Both the position numbers and the translations under genes were made by a program. Positions 17,701 through 25,967 of a stretch of 64,000 bases of DNA are shown here, in pieces. Position 1 is the first letter of the stretch. Each line of letters opens with the position of its first letter. Source of the DNA: JASHPR01 sp963815375 (GTDB lineage Bacteria > Actinomycetota > Actinomycetes > Streptosporangiales > Streptosporangiaceae); assembly GCA_963815375.1 (NCBI GenBank), contig CAWFGX010000002.1, positions 496,001 to 560,000 of the forward strand. The letters are read 5' to 3'. The notes beneath the pieces were generated by a model. That model did no database searches. It was not told the origin of the DNA and worked only from the letters and a program-made list of their open reading frames with translations.

Positions 17701-17878
17701 CGCGGGACAGCCAGCCCGCCACGAACGGCCGCCGGTGCAGCGCGGCGTTCAGCGCCGCCGGCAAGACCGAGGCGTAGTCCCCCTCCGCCGTGCTGCCGCG
17801 ACGCGGATCCGCTGTGATCGCCTGGACCCGGTACCACGGGCCCACCGCGCCGTCGCCAATGCCGGGCGTCTCGGTCAT
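14723..17878 (-). CDS. HerA/VirB4-like ATP-binding protein
   Basis: A 1051-residue ATPase of the HerA/FtsK (DUF87) group. The intact Walker A GATGAGKS is at residues 402-409. It is followed by the group's PWLAVEPVKSEYAAM strand, and HVIVIEEAHRLL is the Walker B with catalytic glutamates. LASLLAEIRAYGEGIMVVEQ and PAKLVPDVVKNTALKVLHRL are typical downstream elements. The N-terminal 390 residues are a specific domain of unknown role; the C-terminal 300 have no recognised fold. No membrane helix is apparent, in contrast to the two upstream ATPase-like genes. It lies 12 bases after the DUF1275 gene and just before murT, all minus strand. The substrate (DNA or protein) is unknown. Confidence 0.85.
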   Translation of the reverse strand: MTETPGIGDGAVGPWYRVQAITADPRRGSTAEGDYASVLPAALNAALHRRPFVAGWLSRGGGAPLELITNAGPLPEPAEALAAIGARGAQEDDTATAPADPTGPRELLFPWGARGVPVPGGLLADLDRLVWAPCPVRQAPALGSGLATPPADAAAGYRGSAAAPDQGLPGDIPGSQASRHPTLFESALVSLMARPFGWLVVAEPWDQIDAEIVELRTSLNVLLRRDEEHSRFDAARAQRRLAELDAFREAGLWQVRVLAGAATGAELRLIAPVLAGAIDLAAHPYRLRSAEDPRDFADSLAARIADPVDGAQVPIAATAGTLAALTGLPRGEVPGVRVLDPGCFDVTSETGGPSGGSTAGGSSRSGSDRAIDLGAILDGQDRQVGRFAVPLGTLNRHAFVTGATGAGKSQTVRHMLEQLTRAGIPWLAVEPVKSEYAAMAGRIAGAGEVTVINPSDPAAVPLSVNPLQPEPGYPVQAHIDMVRALFLAAFEAREPFPQIISQALQRAYEGCGWDPVTGAGRPGAPADPAVPTLAQLRSAALDVIEDVGYGRELRADVRGFVDVRLRSLRTGSAGRFFEGGHPADVAELLRRNVVLAIEDVANDEDKAFLIGTLIIRLVEHLRLRARRDPADGLRHVIVIEEAHRLLRAGREGASAHAVELFASLLAEIRAYGEGIMVVEQIPAKLVPDVVKNTALKVLHRLPARDDRDVVGAAMNLDTDQSRQVVSLRPGVAAVFADGMDRPLRIAVPFGGARERPAQRSHDRQAAAGTAPEPPLSGRRSAACGPACLTGRACTLLELRAADLLAAAPEDAWLRVWAEVLVLAFLTGRPLPVVPAALRSRWETLEPRLRECALATAADRSLRGRALAVRASYDPQRLAAAISATALRLLGGGKGAGAPAGREWVIPQLRWLHELERVCPFGAAKPDPFAPAPALDYPMNGLADGPGLRIGQRVTGLRRHPLSMELARNRQPAWTVLLGDDEQQGFADDLAALVIGVSHRGQLRQAAGEMGVAGWLEAVLSWPRRFIVGNDDQAAVAAPPAQAPVASVPAAR

Positions 17879-17890
17879 ATCGTGTGCTTA

Positions 17891-18658
17891 TCAGGGCTGG
17901 CGGCGGCGTGCCACCGATTGCTGCCGATCGCTGGCTCGCCTCCGTTCTAAAGTCTCGATCACGCCGATCACCAGCACCGCCGCCACGAGCGGGATGGCGG
18001 GCAGCGCGGCCGGTGCGACCGCGAGCACAAGTCCGCCGACTGCGGCGCCGCCGGCCAGGGCCAGGACCTGCCACGCCTCGCGCCACTGCACTCGCTTGTC
18101 GCCACCGGAGACCAGCGCCGCGACCACCGTGGTCAGCGTCCCGGTCAAGTACGTCGTCGACACGCGCGAGCTGAGGCTGCGCGCGGCAGCGCTCTGCGTC
18201 CCCATGGCGGCCGCGGCGAGAGCCAGCAGGGCCAGCTGACTCCCGCCATGCGGCCTCGTACCGGTCAGCTCCCACCCCACGGTGAACCCCGTCAGTAGCA
18301 CGATCTCCACGAGCAGCGCCGGGACGGTGCGGTGCATGCGCCACGTCGGCACCCGCCCGGTGGGCACCAGCCGGGCGGCCGCCGCGACGCCGGCCACGTA
18401 CCCGGCGAAGGCGACCACGGTGTGGGTCGCCAGGGTCGCGGAGACCCGCTCAGCGGCAAGGCCGAGCAGCACCAGGTTGCCGGTCATCACGCTGGCGAAG
18501 ACACCGCCGAGCCGGGTGAAGGCCGCCACGTTTGTCGCGCCGGTCCCGACGGTCAGCGCCACGGCAAACAGGAACACGGTGGAGGCTTCGTCCTGCTCTC
18601 CGCCGCCCTTGCCGTCCGGCTGGCTCTGCCCGGCTACCACGTTGTTGGTGTCATGCAC
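17891..18658 (-). CDS. DUF1275 (YoaK-type) membrane protein
   Basis: A 255-residue integral membrane protein with six or seven helices. The N-terminal segment ATNVAAFTRLGGVFASVMTG and the central SRVSTTYLTGTLTTVVAAL match DUF1275/YoaK, a small family suggested to be transporters, function unproven. The C-terminal AWQVLALAGGAAVGGLV and LVAAVLVIGVIE are further helices. It sits between the degenerate ATPase at 18725 and the HerA-like gene at 14723 with short gaps, so it is probably part of the same transcript, though the family is usually unrelated to such ATPases. Confidence 0.85.
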   Translation of the reverse strand: MHDTNNVVAGQSQPDGKGGGEQDEASTVFLFAVALTVGTGATNVAAFTRLGGVFASVMTGNLVLLGLAAERVSATLATHTVVAFAGYVAGVAAAARLVPTGRVPTWRMHRTVPALLVEIVLLTGFTVGWELTGTRPHGGSQLALLALAAAAMGTQSAAARSLSSRVSTTYLTGTLTTVVAALVSGGDKRVQWREAWQVLALAGGAAVGGLVLAVAPAALPAIPLVAAVLVIGVIETLERRRASDRQQSVARRRQP

Positions 18659-18724
18659 CCACCCGATATTTCCGGATGGGTGTTCGCAGGTCCGACCCAG
18701 GGTCCCGGCAGGCCCCCGGCGCGA

Positions 18725-20923
18725 TCAGCGGGGCCGGCGCCAGTCGAGGCGCTCGGGTGGCGGGCCGAGGTTGGGCGGCGGCTCGGGACCTGCGCCTTCG
18801 GCAGGTGACGATGCTGGCGTGACCGGGGCGGAAGCAGCGCCGGCACCGGCCGGAACACTGGCACCTGGCGCGACTGCATTCGCTGGCACACCGGGCAGCC
18901 CGGTGGCTGCCGCCGCCGACTCGATCGCCTCGTCGAGGCTGAGCAGGGTCGAGGTGCGTAGCGTCATGATGGCGGGATTGGCGTCAGCCAGCACCACGTG
19001 GCGCCCTCGTGACGACGCGTACGTGACGATCACCGCGCTTGTCGGCAGCTGCTGCAGCTCATGCTGCTCGACCAGGAACTCACGCGATCGCTGCGACGTC
19101 CGCGCTTCCGAGGTGCTCATGGCGGCAGCCCTCGACGTGCTGATACCCCACGCCGTGCCCGAGCTGATTCCGGCGGTGATCGAGCGGGAGTCGGACACGG
19201 CCCGCGAGCGGCTGGAGTCCTTGCTCCGTGATCCCGTCAGGTGCGCGAACGGCGCGAACGCGTCCTGACGGGTCTGACCCCGCCCGCTGCTGCTGCCTGC
19301 GGTCTCGCTGACCGACAGTGAGTCGGCGACCGAGTCCGCTGTGCCGACCGTGCTGGTGTACGAGTCGCCGGCGGTGTCCGTCACTGACGTCCCGACTGTG
19401 TCGGTGAGCTGGCTGACCACGAAGCGGTGCTCAGTCCCGATCTGCTCGCTGGCCGAACGGGCATCCTGGGCATTCCCGAGCCGCATGAACGCGACCGCCG
19501 CGTTGCCCCGCCCAAGCCGTTCCCGGACGTGGCCAGGGATCGTGCGGTAACAGGTGACGAGCCCGGTCCCGGACGTCTCGCAGGCCTCCGCCACGCGGTC
19601 CAGCACATCCGCCCGCAGCTTCTCCGCTCCAAGGACGCACACGGTGTGCTCCCACCGGGGCCCGGCGGGCTGCTGCCGCAGCAGGTGCGTCAGGGCAACG
19701 GTCAGGTAGCCCGCGAGCACACGGTTGCCGGCCGGGCCGGCCCGGCGGTCCAGCCACGCCACCCGGAGATTGCTGGGTGGCAGCGACCGCGGCGCTGAGC
19801 CGAGCGGGTCCAGGTTGCGCAGTCGCGACTCGATCACCAGTGCCCGCTCAATCACGACGCGGTCCGCGGCCCCGCGCCCGAACAGCGCGGTCACCCGCTC
19901 AAGCTGGCCGGCGGTCAGAAGCCCGGCGTCCAGGTCCTGGCGCGGGTCGCCGACCTGGGCCAGCACCCGCAGCGCGGCTGTGATCTGGGCGATGCGGGGT
20001 TCGCCGCCGAGTGCGCCGAGCACGCGGTCCAGGATCGCGCTGTCGACCGAGGCCGGGGCGGCGGGGCCACCGCCCCCATCCCCCGGCTCATCACTAGCCG
20101 CGACGGTCGCGGCCAGTACCTCAGCCAGAGCGCCGGGCGGGAGCCCAGTGCCCAGGTCGAGCTGGGGCAGGTCCCCGGGCAGCACCCACACCAGCGGCTC
20201 GACTCCGGCGCGCCGCGCCACGGCCAGCAGGTCACGGGCGACCGCGCCCTCGGTGAGGTCGAGCACGGTCACGTCGCCGCCTGCGGTCAGCCGCGGTGCA
20301 GCGATCATGGTGAGGAGTGCCGACCACCCGGCGAGCGTGCCTCCGGCCACGTCCACCCGGTCGATGTCCGCGGGCAGCGACACCGCATACCAGTGCAGCT
20401 GCCGCTCGTAGGCATCGCGGCGAGACTCCCACGACCGGACGGCCTCTGCGTGCTGCTCCTGCCGCGCCGCCAGCCGGCTGAGCTGCACATCGCGGATCCT
20501 CGCCAGCCGCTGTTCCTCGATCGCGATCCGGTCCCGCAGGTCTCGCCGGCCGCGCCGGGCAGAGCGGGCCGTAAACGCCGCGACCGCCAGGCAGGCGGCA
20601 GCGCCAAGCCCGGTGAGCGAGGCGTTCAGCGGCCCGGCCACGCCGAGCGCGAGCACCAGGCCGCACAGGGCAAGCGAGGCCACGCAGGTCACCCTGGCCG
20701 GCCTGGTGAGCCGCTTTTCCTCGCGAATCTGCGCGTCCACCCATCCCTGATTGATCTGCTCAGTGGCGGGCGGCGATGGCCGGCGCGGCAGCGGGCCGGG
20801 ATCGGGATGCAGCGGCGAGTACTGCCAGCCGAGGTACACGCGGTCGGGCCGGACAGCGGCCCGCCATGGGGGCGGGGTAACCGCCGGGCGCGCTCCGGCG
20901 GGCGCGCCGTTCACTCTGCTCAC
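18725..20923 (-). CDS. Membrane-anchored TraG/VirD4-like protein with degenerate P-loop
   Basis: A 732-residue protein. Two membrane helices lie at 77-97 and 102-118, then a coiled coil (about 125-170: LRDRIAIEEQRLARIRDVQL). The Rossmann-like part has GGTLAGWS at 194-201 where a Walker A [AG]xxxxGK[ST] is expected, with Trp in place of Lys, followed by DVTVLDLTEG. Later segments RVAWLDRRAG and FMRLGNAQDARSASEQIGTE, a Ser/Thr-rich region, and ELQQLPTSAVIVTYAS resemble the C-terminal half of actinobacterial TraG/VirD4-type conjugation ATPases. Probably not ATP-hydrolysing. It lies 18 bases downstream of a second such gene. The family call is by eye and moderately secure. Confidence 0.6.
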   Translation of the reverse strand: MSRVNGAPAGARPAVTPPPWRAAVRPDRVYLGWQYSPLHPDPGPLPRRPSPPATEQINQGWVDAQIREEKRLTRPARVTCVASLALCGLVLALGVAGPLNASLTGLGAAACLAVAAFTARSARRGRRDLRDRIAIEEQRLARIRDVQLSRLAARQEQHAEAVRSWESRRDAYERQLHWYAVSLPADIDRVDVAGGTLAGWSALLTMIAAPRLTAGGDVTVLDLTEGAVARDLLAVARRAGVEPLVWVLPGDLPQLDLGTGLPPGALAEVLAATVAASDEPGDGGGGPAAPASVDSAILDRVLGALGGEPRIAQITAALRVLAQVGDPRQDLDAGLLTAGQLERVTALFGRGAADRVVIERALVIESRLRNLDPLGSAPRSLPPSNLRVAWLDRRAGPAGNRVLAGYLTVALTHLLRQQPAGPRWEHTVCVLGAEKLRADVLDRVAEACETSGTGLVTCYRTIPGHVRERLGRGNAAVAFMRLGNAQDARSASEQIGTEHRFVVSQLTDTVGTSVTDTAGDSYTSTVGTADSVADSLSVSETAGSSSGRGQTRQDAFAPFAHLTGSRSKDSSRSRAVSDSRSITAGISSGTAWGISTSRAAAMSTSEARTSQRSREFLVEQHELQQLPTSAVIVTYASSRGRHVVLADANPAIMTLRTSTLLSLDEAIESAAAATGLPGVPANAVAPGASVPAGAGAASAPVTPASSPAEGAGPEPPPNLGPPPERLDWRRPR

Positions 20924-20941
20924 TCCCCGATCACTCCGACC

Positions 20942-22948
20942 TCACTCAGGCCCTGACCCTGCCTGCCCCGCCGCAGTCACCGCCCGCTCCCCCGGCCTGG
21001 CGCGGACACCGCGGCAGTGCGGCAGTACCCGGGGCTGCGCTGCTCCCGCTGCCGGCGCTCCGACCATCAGCGCGAACTCAGCGCCGGTCAGCGCGAGGCC
21101 GCTCGTGGTGGCCGCGACGCCGGACGCGGTACCGCCGTTCATGGCAGTACCCGTGTTTCCGGGCACCGTGTTTCCGGGCACCGTGCTTCCGGACCCCGTG
21201 CTTCCAGGCACCGTGCTTCCGGGCGCTGCAGCACCGGAGATGGCTCCGCCGTTCACCGCTGGAGCGGTGCCCTCGCCGGCCGGGCTGCCATTCGTCCCTG
21301 AGCCAGCTGCTGCGCCAGAGCCGGCCCCTGGTGCGCTGGCGAACGCGCCGGCCAGGGCCGGGTCAACGGGCCAGTGCGCGACCAGCACGCAGGCGCCGGC
21401 GGCCAGGTTCTGCGCTGCTGCTGCGGTTGTGCTCACCACGACCGCCATCCCCGCGGCGCGTCCCCTGGCGATGAGTGGTGCGATCAGCTCCGTCCGGGCC
21501 TGCTGCCCAAGACCCTCGCAGCCGTTGACCCAGACCAGTCCGTCCGCGGGCACTGACATGTCCTCGAGTTCGGCGGCGACAGCGATCAGGTCGGCGACAG
21601 CGAGCCCGGCGATCATCCTGGCTGCGCTGCCGTGAGCGGCTCGGTCGAGCGAGAAGAGGCTCACGCCGCGTTCCCTGACTGTCAGGCCCAGGCTGATCCG
21701 CACCGGATCTACCCGCCCGGGTTCCCCTGGCTCCGGCCTCAGCCAATGTCCCAGCGCTGACGCCTGCAGCTCGGCAAGCTGGCCGGCGGCCGCTGCGGCC
21801 ATCGCCCGATCCGCCTGCAGCAGGCTCGCCGAGACCGCCGCCCGGTCGGCGAGCACGTCGCGGCGCGGATGGTAAGGCGGTATCAGGGCTGCTCGCGCGC
21901 GCAGCCCGTCCGGGGTGAGCAGGCCGGTCAGATCATCCAGCAGCGGCACCCGGCGGTCGCCAGGAGCGGCTGCCTGCACCGCGAGCGCGTCGGTCAGGTA
22001 CGCCGAGCACGACCGCCGCTGCTGGTCGCTGACGTCGCTCCAGTCGATCATCGCGCAGACCAGCCGGGCAGCACGGGCCGGCTCACCACCGCGCAGCGGC
22101 TCGTAGCACCCGGGCCCGTCCTGGCCGAAGCGCGAGAACGGAGCGCGCGCCTCCAGGCAGGCGGTGGCCAGTGACTCCGCCAGTGCCTGCGACCCAGTGA
22201 GGTCGATAATGACGACTGGCTTGCGCCGGCGGATCGCCGCCCAGGCGATCACGAACCCGTCATGGGCCTGGGCCGCCGATGCGCCCGCGTCCGACCCGGC
22301 GCAGAGCACGCCTCCTTCGGCTTCGCTCCAGGAGATCGCGGCCGGGCGCCCCGATTCCACGTCAACCCCCAGGCTGCAGCCGTCCCTGGTGACCACGCCG
22401 CCGGACCGGAGCGTGACGGCGGTCAGCCACCGGCGCGCCGCCACGACCAGGCCGGGCCGCCACGGCGGACCGCCACGGAACCGCCGCCGCAGCCAGGTCA
22501 GCACCGCGATCTCGGCGGCGGCCAGGATCAGCGCCAGCGGGAACTGCTCGGGCAGCCACTGCGCGAGGCCCGCGAACGCGTCCTGCGGGCTCAGCAGATG
22601 GCCAGGATGGCCGCCGATGCCCCCGAGGTAGCCGATTACCTGGCGCGGGCCGTCCGCGAGCCCGGCGGCGGCCTGCGACGGGCCGATCGCCAGCGTCCAG
22701 ACCAGGCCTACGGCTGCCGGGGCCGCCAGCCACTGCGGCCGCCACCGGCTGACCCTGCCGGTCACGTACATGGCCACAGCGAGCAGCAGCGTCAGCTGGG
22801 CGAGCAGCAGGTGCGCCAGCAGGGCAGCCACGGTCAGCGCGGCAGCTAACTCCGCGTAATGCGGTGTGTCCCTCGGCACGAGGTAGCGCGGGCCCAGTGG
22901 CTGCTGACTGCGGGCACGATCAGCCTGGGCGGATTCGGTGCGAGCCAT
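20942..22948 (-). CDS. Second membrane ATPase-like protein with Lys-less Walker A
   Basis: A 668-residue protein. Hydrophobic segments at about 34-62, 73-96 and 136-153 are followed by a soluble ATPase-like domain. AGSDAGAS (217-224) aligns with [AG]xxxxGK[ST] but has Ala for the catalytic Lys. PVVIIDLTGS, a CYEPLRGGEPARAARLVCAM region, GLVWVNGCEGLG (Walker-B-like position, no acidic pair) and MAVVVSTTAAAAQN follow the layout of VirD4/TraG coupling proteins. The last 150 residues are Gly/Pro/Thr-rich with five-residue repeats. The ATG is six bases after the GntR gene stop. It is probably a structural or regulatory partner of the downstream ATPases. Confidence 0.6.
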   Translation of the reverse strand: MARTESAQADRARSQQPLGPRYLVPRDTPHYAELAAALTVAALLAHLLLAQLTLLLAVAMYVTGRVSRWRPQWLAAPAAVGLVWTLAIGPSQAAAGLADGPRQVIGYLGGIGGHPGHLLSPQDAFAGLAQWLPEQFPLALILAAAEIAVLTWLRRRFRGGPPWRPGLVVAARRWLTAVTLRSGGVVTRDGCSLGVDVESGRPAAISWSEAEGGVLCAGSDAGASAAQAHDGFVIAWAAIRRRKPVVIIDLTGSQALAESLATACLEARAPFSRFGQDGPGCYEPLRGGEPARAARLVCAMIDWSDVSDQQRRSCSAYLTDALAVQAAAPGDRRVPLLDDLTGLLTPDGLRARAALIPPYHPRRDVLADRAAVSASLLQADRAMAAAAAGQLAELQASALGHWLRPEPGEPGRVDPVRISLGLTVRERGVSLFSLDRAAHGSAARMIAGLAVADLIAVAAELEDMSVPADGLVWVNGCEGLGQQARTELIAPLIARGRAAGMAVVVSTTAAAAQNLAAGACVLVAHWPVDPALAGAFASAPGAGSGAAAGSGTNGSPAGEGTAPAVNGGAISGAAAPGSTVPGSTGSGSTVPGNTVPGNTGTAMNGGTASGVAATTSGLALTGAEFALMVGAPAAGAAQPRVLPHCRGVRARPGERAVTAAGQAGSGPE
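21151..21225. repeat. 15-bp tandem repeat inside the 20942-22948 gene
   Basis: Five consecutive 15-base units with the consensus CCGTGTTTCCGGGCA occur at 21151, 21166, 21181, 21196 and 21211. The first two are identical and the rest differ at one to three bases. On the minus strand they encode PGNTV/PGSTG-type five-residue repeats in a flexible tail. The repeat stays in frame, so copy number can vary without breaking the gene. Confidence 0.8.
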
Positions 22949-22954
22949 TTCTGG

Positions 22955-23929
22955 TTAAGGTTCCCAGTCCTCCACGGCGTGTGTCCAGGCTCCGCTGAAA
23001 CTGCCCTCAGTGCCGTCGGCCAGCGGGAGCGTCCCGGACTCGACCACGATCCTGAACAGGTCGGGACGGAACACGGCAACGGTCAGCGCCACCGGCCTGT
23101 GCTGCTGCGGGTCATCGAAGCGCACCGTCACCAGCGTCGCGGGCTGGCCAGCGCTCAGCCGGAGGCTCCTGGCCACTGAGGGAGGTGGCGGCTGCATCTC
23201 CACGTGCACGGCCCGCGGCTCGCCGACCGGCACGAGACCCTCGTCGCCGCCCGGGTCCGGCCGGGCAGGCGGCGCCATGATCGGCTGCAGCGACAGTCCT
23301 GCCGATGCATCATCGCCGCTGGAGTCGATGAACGGCGCTGCTATCTCCCGGAGCAGGTATGTCGTGCTGAATGCGGCGGGCTCGCCGCCAGCCGTCCACT
23401 GCATGCGGATCACGCCGACCGGGTCAGCGGGAGAGACCCGGAGGGCCCAGCCGATGTCCTCAGGAACCTGGCGCAGCGAGGCCTGGCGGCTCCGGCAGGT
23501 GATCTGCCCGCCCATCGGGTCAGCCCGGGAGGCGAGCCCGGGAACGCCTTCGAGGGCGATCAGGTACTCGGCCGGGCTGACGCGGTACAGCTGCCCGTCT
23601 GGCAGGCGGCGGATGAGGTGCCGGGCTGCCAGTTCTTCCAGTGCCGCGTCGATCTCGGCGGTGCTGACGTTGTAGCGCCGCGCGAGGGCGGTATGCCTCG
23701 GCAGCCGCCACCCGGGCTCATGATGCACCAGGGCGGAGGCTATCCGGTCAGCGAGCACATCGGCGGCTGGCCGCGGCGCCTCCGCTGGGCGCCGGCCTGC
23801 GGTACCCGTGTGCGCGCCTGGTCCCCCCCAGTTCCTCCTGTCAGCCGGCGCCAGCTCCGGGCCGGATGTGAATGGCGATGTGGCGCCGCTGTTCACCGGT
23901 TCCTGGCTGGCTCCTGCCACGTTGGTCAC
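22955..23929 (-). CDS. GntR-family regulator with UTRA domain, coupled to pstA
   Basis: A 324-residue regulator. A disordered N-terminal tail of about 50 residues precedes a GntR winged helix (VLADRIASALVHHEPGWRLP, then ALARRYNVSTAEIDAALEEL). The C-terminal UTRA-like effector domain contains DPVGVIRMQWTAGGEPAAFS and LVTVRFDDPQQ. The GTG at 23929 overlaps the pstA stop (GTGA), so translation is coupled to the phosphate transporter; the longer open frame upstream is a shadow of pstA. It is followed by the two ATPase-like membrane genes at a six-base distance. A GntR gene inside a pst transcript is unusual. Its effector is unknown. Confidence 0.75.
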   Translation of the reverse strand: MTNVAGASQEPVNSGATSPFTSGPELAPADRRNWGGPGAHTGTAGRRPAEAPRPAADVLADRIASALVHHEPGWRLPRHTALARRYNVSTAEIDAALEELAARHLIRRLPDGQLYRVSPAEYLIALEGVPGLASRADPMGGQITCRSRQASLRQVPEDIGWALRVSPADPVGVIRMQWTAGGEPAAFSTTYLLREIAAPFIDSSGDDASAGLSLQPIMAPPARPDPGGDEGLVPVGEPRAVHVEMQPPPPSVARSLRLSAGQPATLVTVRFDDPQQHRPVALTVAVFRPDLFRIVVESGTLPLADGTEGSFSGAWTHAVEDWEP

Positions 23930-24852
23930 TCCGCATGTCGCCGGGACCTCGCGATGACCACCCGCCCCAGGATGATGAGGATCAGGACGATCACCAGCAG
24001 GATCAGTGCTGAGTCGTAGGACAGGGCTACGGATGCCGAGCCGAACTGGTAGTAGCTGAAGATCGGGTACGGCAGGTAGCCGAGCTGCGAGTGGGTCAGG
24101 GCCGTCGTCGGCAGCGAGTTCGACCAGCCAGCGGTCGTCAGCAGCGGCGCCGTCTCGCCCACCGTGATCGCGAGCGCGACCAGGATGCCGGTCACAATCC
24201 CGGGGATGGCGGACTTCAGCACGATCTTGCGCAGCGCCCACAGCGGCGGAATTCCTAGTGCCTCGGCGCCTTCGCGGTAACTCGTCGGCACCTGGGCCAG
24301 GGAAGACTCCGTCGCCTTGGTGATGTAGGGGATCGTGATCACCGACAGCACCAGTACCGCCGGCGCCAGGCCAAAGCTCCAGTGCAGGCCGACCACCAGC
24401 GTGATGTACCCGATGAAGCCCAGCACGATCGACGGGATGCCCGCGAGCACCTCATAGCCGCCGCGCAGGAGGCCGCGGATCCGGCCGGTGGCGAACTCCC
24501 CGAGGTACAGGCCGGTGATGATACTGATCAGGCCGCCTATGACGATGACGCCCGCGGAGATGAACAGTGTGCCGATGACGGCGTTCTCGAGGCCGCCGGT
24601 GGGCCCGTTACTCGTGACAACGGTGCTCGTGGTCAGCACGCTCCAGTGCCAGTGCGGCACCGCCCGGACGATGATGCCGCCGGCTAGCCAGACTGTAGGC
24701 CCGATCACCAGGAGAAGGCCGACGAAGCACAGTCCCCAGAAAGCCCAGTTCCCGATCTTCCTGCTGACCGGGACCGACGGCCACTCGAACTCCCCGGCGC
24801 CAGGCGCGGAGGCCGAGGGGCCTGGGGTGGCCGCCGATGGTGAGTGGCTCAT
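23926..24852 (-). CDS. pstA: Phosphate ABC transporter permease PstA
   Basis: A 308-residue inner-membrane permease with six transmembrane helices, partner of PstC in high-affinity phosphate import. The binding-protein-dependent transport loop is visible in SLAQVPTSYREGAEALGIPP LWALRKIV, with the EAA-like region that docks on PstB, and IAITVGETAPLLTTA is typical of PstA. The N-terminal 25 residues are a polar Ser/Pro-rich tail. It starts 13 bases after pstC and ends in a 4-base overlap with the GntR gene. Confidence 0.94.
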   Translation of the reverse strand: MSHSPSAATPGPSASAPGAGEFEWPSVPVSRKIGNWAFWGLCFVGLLLVIGPTVWLAGGIIVRAVPHWHWSVLTTSTVVTSNGPTGGLENAVIGTLFISAGVIVIGGLISIITGLYLGEFATGRIRGLLRGGYEVLAGIPSIVLGFIGYITLVVGLHWSFGLAPAVLVLSVITIPYITKATESSLAQVPTSYREGAEALGIPPLWALRKIVLKSAIPGIVTGILVALAITVGETAPLLTTAGWSNSLPTTALTHSQLGYLPYPIFSYYQFGSASVALSYDSALILLVIVLILIILGRVVIARSRRHAE

Positions 24853-24865
24853 CCGCTTCGCCCTT

Positions 24866-25963
24866 CTAGAAGCCGCGGCCGACTGGGAGCGCGGTACCGG
24901 ATACCCGGCGGACCAGGAAGCGGGCCAGAATGTTCGTGCTGAGCGTGATGACCATGAGGATCAGCGCCAGCTCAGCGATCACGTCGATGCTGAACCCGCT
25001 GCCGTCGGTGAACGCGGAGTCGAGGTTCTGCACGATGGAGGCGGCGATCGTTGTCATGCCGCCGTAGAAATTGGAGGACAGCGAGCTGAGGTTGGCACCG
25101 GACACCATGGCGACCGCCATGGTCTCGCCGAGAGCACGGGCGAGGCCGAGGACTACCGCGCCGATAATGCCCGCGCCGACCCACGGCAGCGTTACCCGGC
25201 GGGCACACTCTGAGTCCGACATGCCGAGCGCGACGGCCCCCTCGCGGGGCAGGATTGGCACCTGGCGGATCAGGTCGCGCGAGGTCGCGGCGACGATCGG
25301 GATCACCATCACGGCCAGTATGAGGCCCGAGGTCAGCAGCCCCTGGCCGTTGCCGGCCGGGCCGTGGAAGTAGTCAAGCACCGGCACGTGCGCCGGAAAG
25401 ATCCTGGAGATCGGGCCGGCGATGTGGTGCGCGATGAACGGCCCAAAGGTCAGCGACCCCCACAGGCCGATGACCACGCTGGGGATGCCGGCCAGCAGCT
25501 CGAGGAACATTCCGATCCCCGACGCGACCTGCCGGGGCAGCCGCTCGACAATCATCAGAGCTGCGCCGATCGACACTGGCACGGCGATGATCAGCGCGAT
25601 GGCTGACGTCAGCAGCGTGCCGACGATCTCAGCAAGCCCGCCGAAGGTGGCGCCCGAGAGGTGCGTGGCTCCGCCCGAGTGCTCGATCACGGCGTTGTAG
25701 CCGCCGCCCTGATCCCAGACGCTCTTGCTGAAGAAGCCGAAGCCGTTGTACTGGATTGCCGGGATCGCCTTGACGATCAGGACCACCAGGATGAATCCCA
25801 GCGCCAGTGTGGGCAGGAGCGCTATGGCCCCGCCGCCCCAGCGGATGCCGTGCCTGGACATCACGCGGCGCAGGGGGCCGAGGCGGGCGAGCAGCCGGGA
25901 GAGCGGGGTCGCCGCTCCCCCGGCCGAGCCGCGCGGCCCCGTTACCGGTGCCGATGCAGCCAC
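24866..25963 (-). CDS. pstC: Phosphate ABC transporter permease PstC
   Basis: A 365-residue permease with six membrane helices. Hallmarks are AIPAIQYNGFGFFSKSVWDQ in the first periplasmic loop, ELLAGIPSVVIGLWG and RQVPILPREGAVALGMSDSE, the EAA-type loop contacting the ATPase. A 35-residue N-terminal cytoplasmic tail precedes the first helix. The gene begins four bases after the pstS stop codon, so it belongs to the pstS-pstC-pstA unit. The PHO-box-like repeats upstream of pstB suggest phosphate starvation control by a PhoP-type regulator. Confidence 0.94.
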   Translation of the reverse strand: MAASAPVTGPRGSAGGAATPLSRLLARLGPLRRVMSRHGIRWGGGAIALLPTLALGFILVVLIVKAIPAIQYNGFGFFSKSVWDQGGGYNAVIEHSGGATHLSGATFGGLAEIVGTLLTSAIALIIAVPVSIGAALMIVERLPRQVASGIGMFLELLAGIPSVVIGLWGSLTFGPFIAHHIAGPISRIFPAHVPVLDYFHGPAGNGQGLLTSGLILAVMVIPIVAATSRDLIRQVPILPREGAVALGMSDSECARRVTLPWVGAGIIGAVVLGLARALGETMAVAMVSGANLSSLSSNFYGGMTTIAASIVQNLDSAFTDGSGFSIDVIAELALILMVITLSTNILARFLVRRVSGTALPVGRGF

Positions 25964-25967
25964 AAAC

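Noticed and set aside
22955..24241. GntR gene with the 104-residue longer N-terminus
   Set aside because: The extra part is the pstA gene read in another frame. The GTG at 23929 overlapping the pstA stop is the sensible start.
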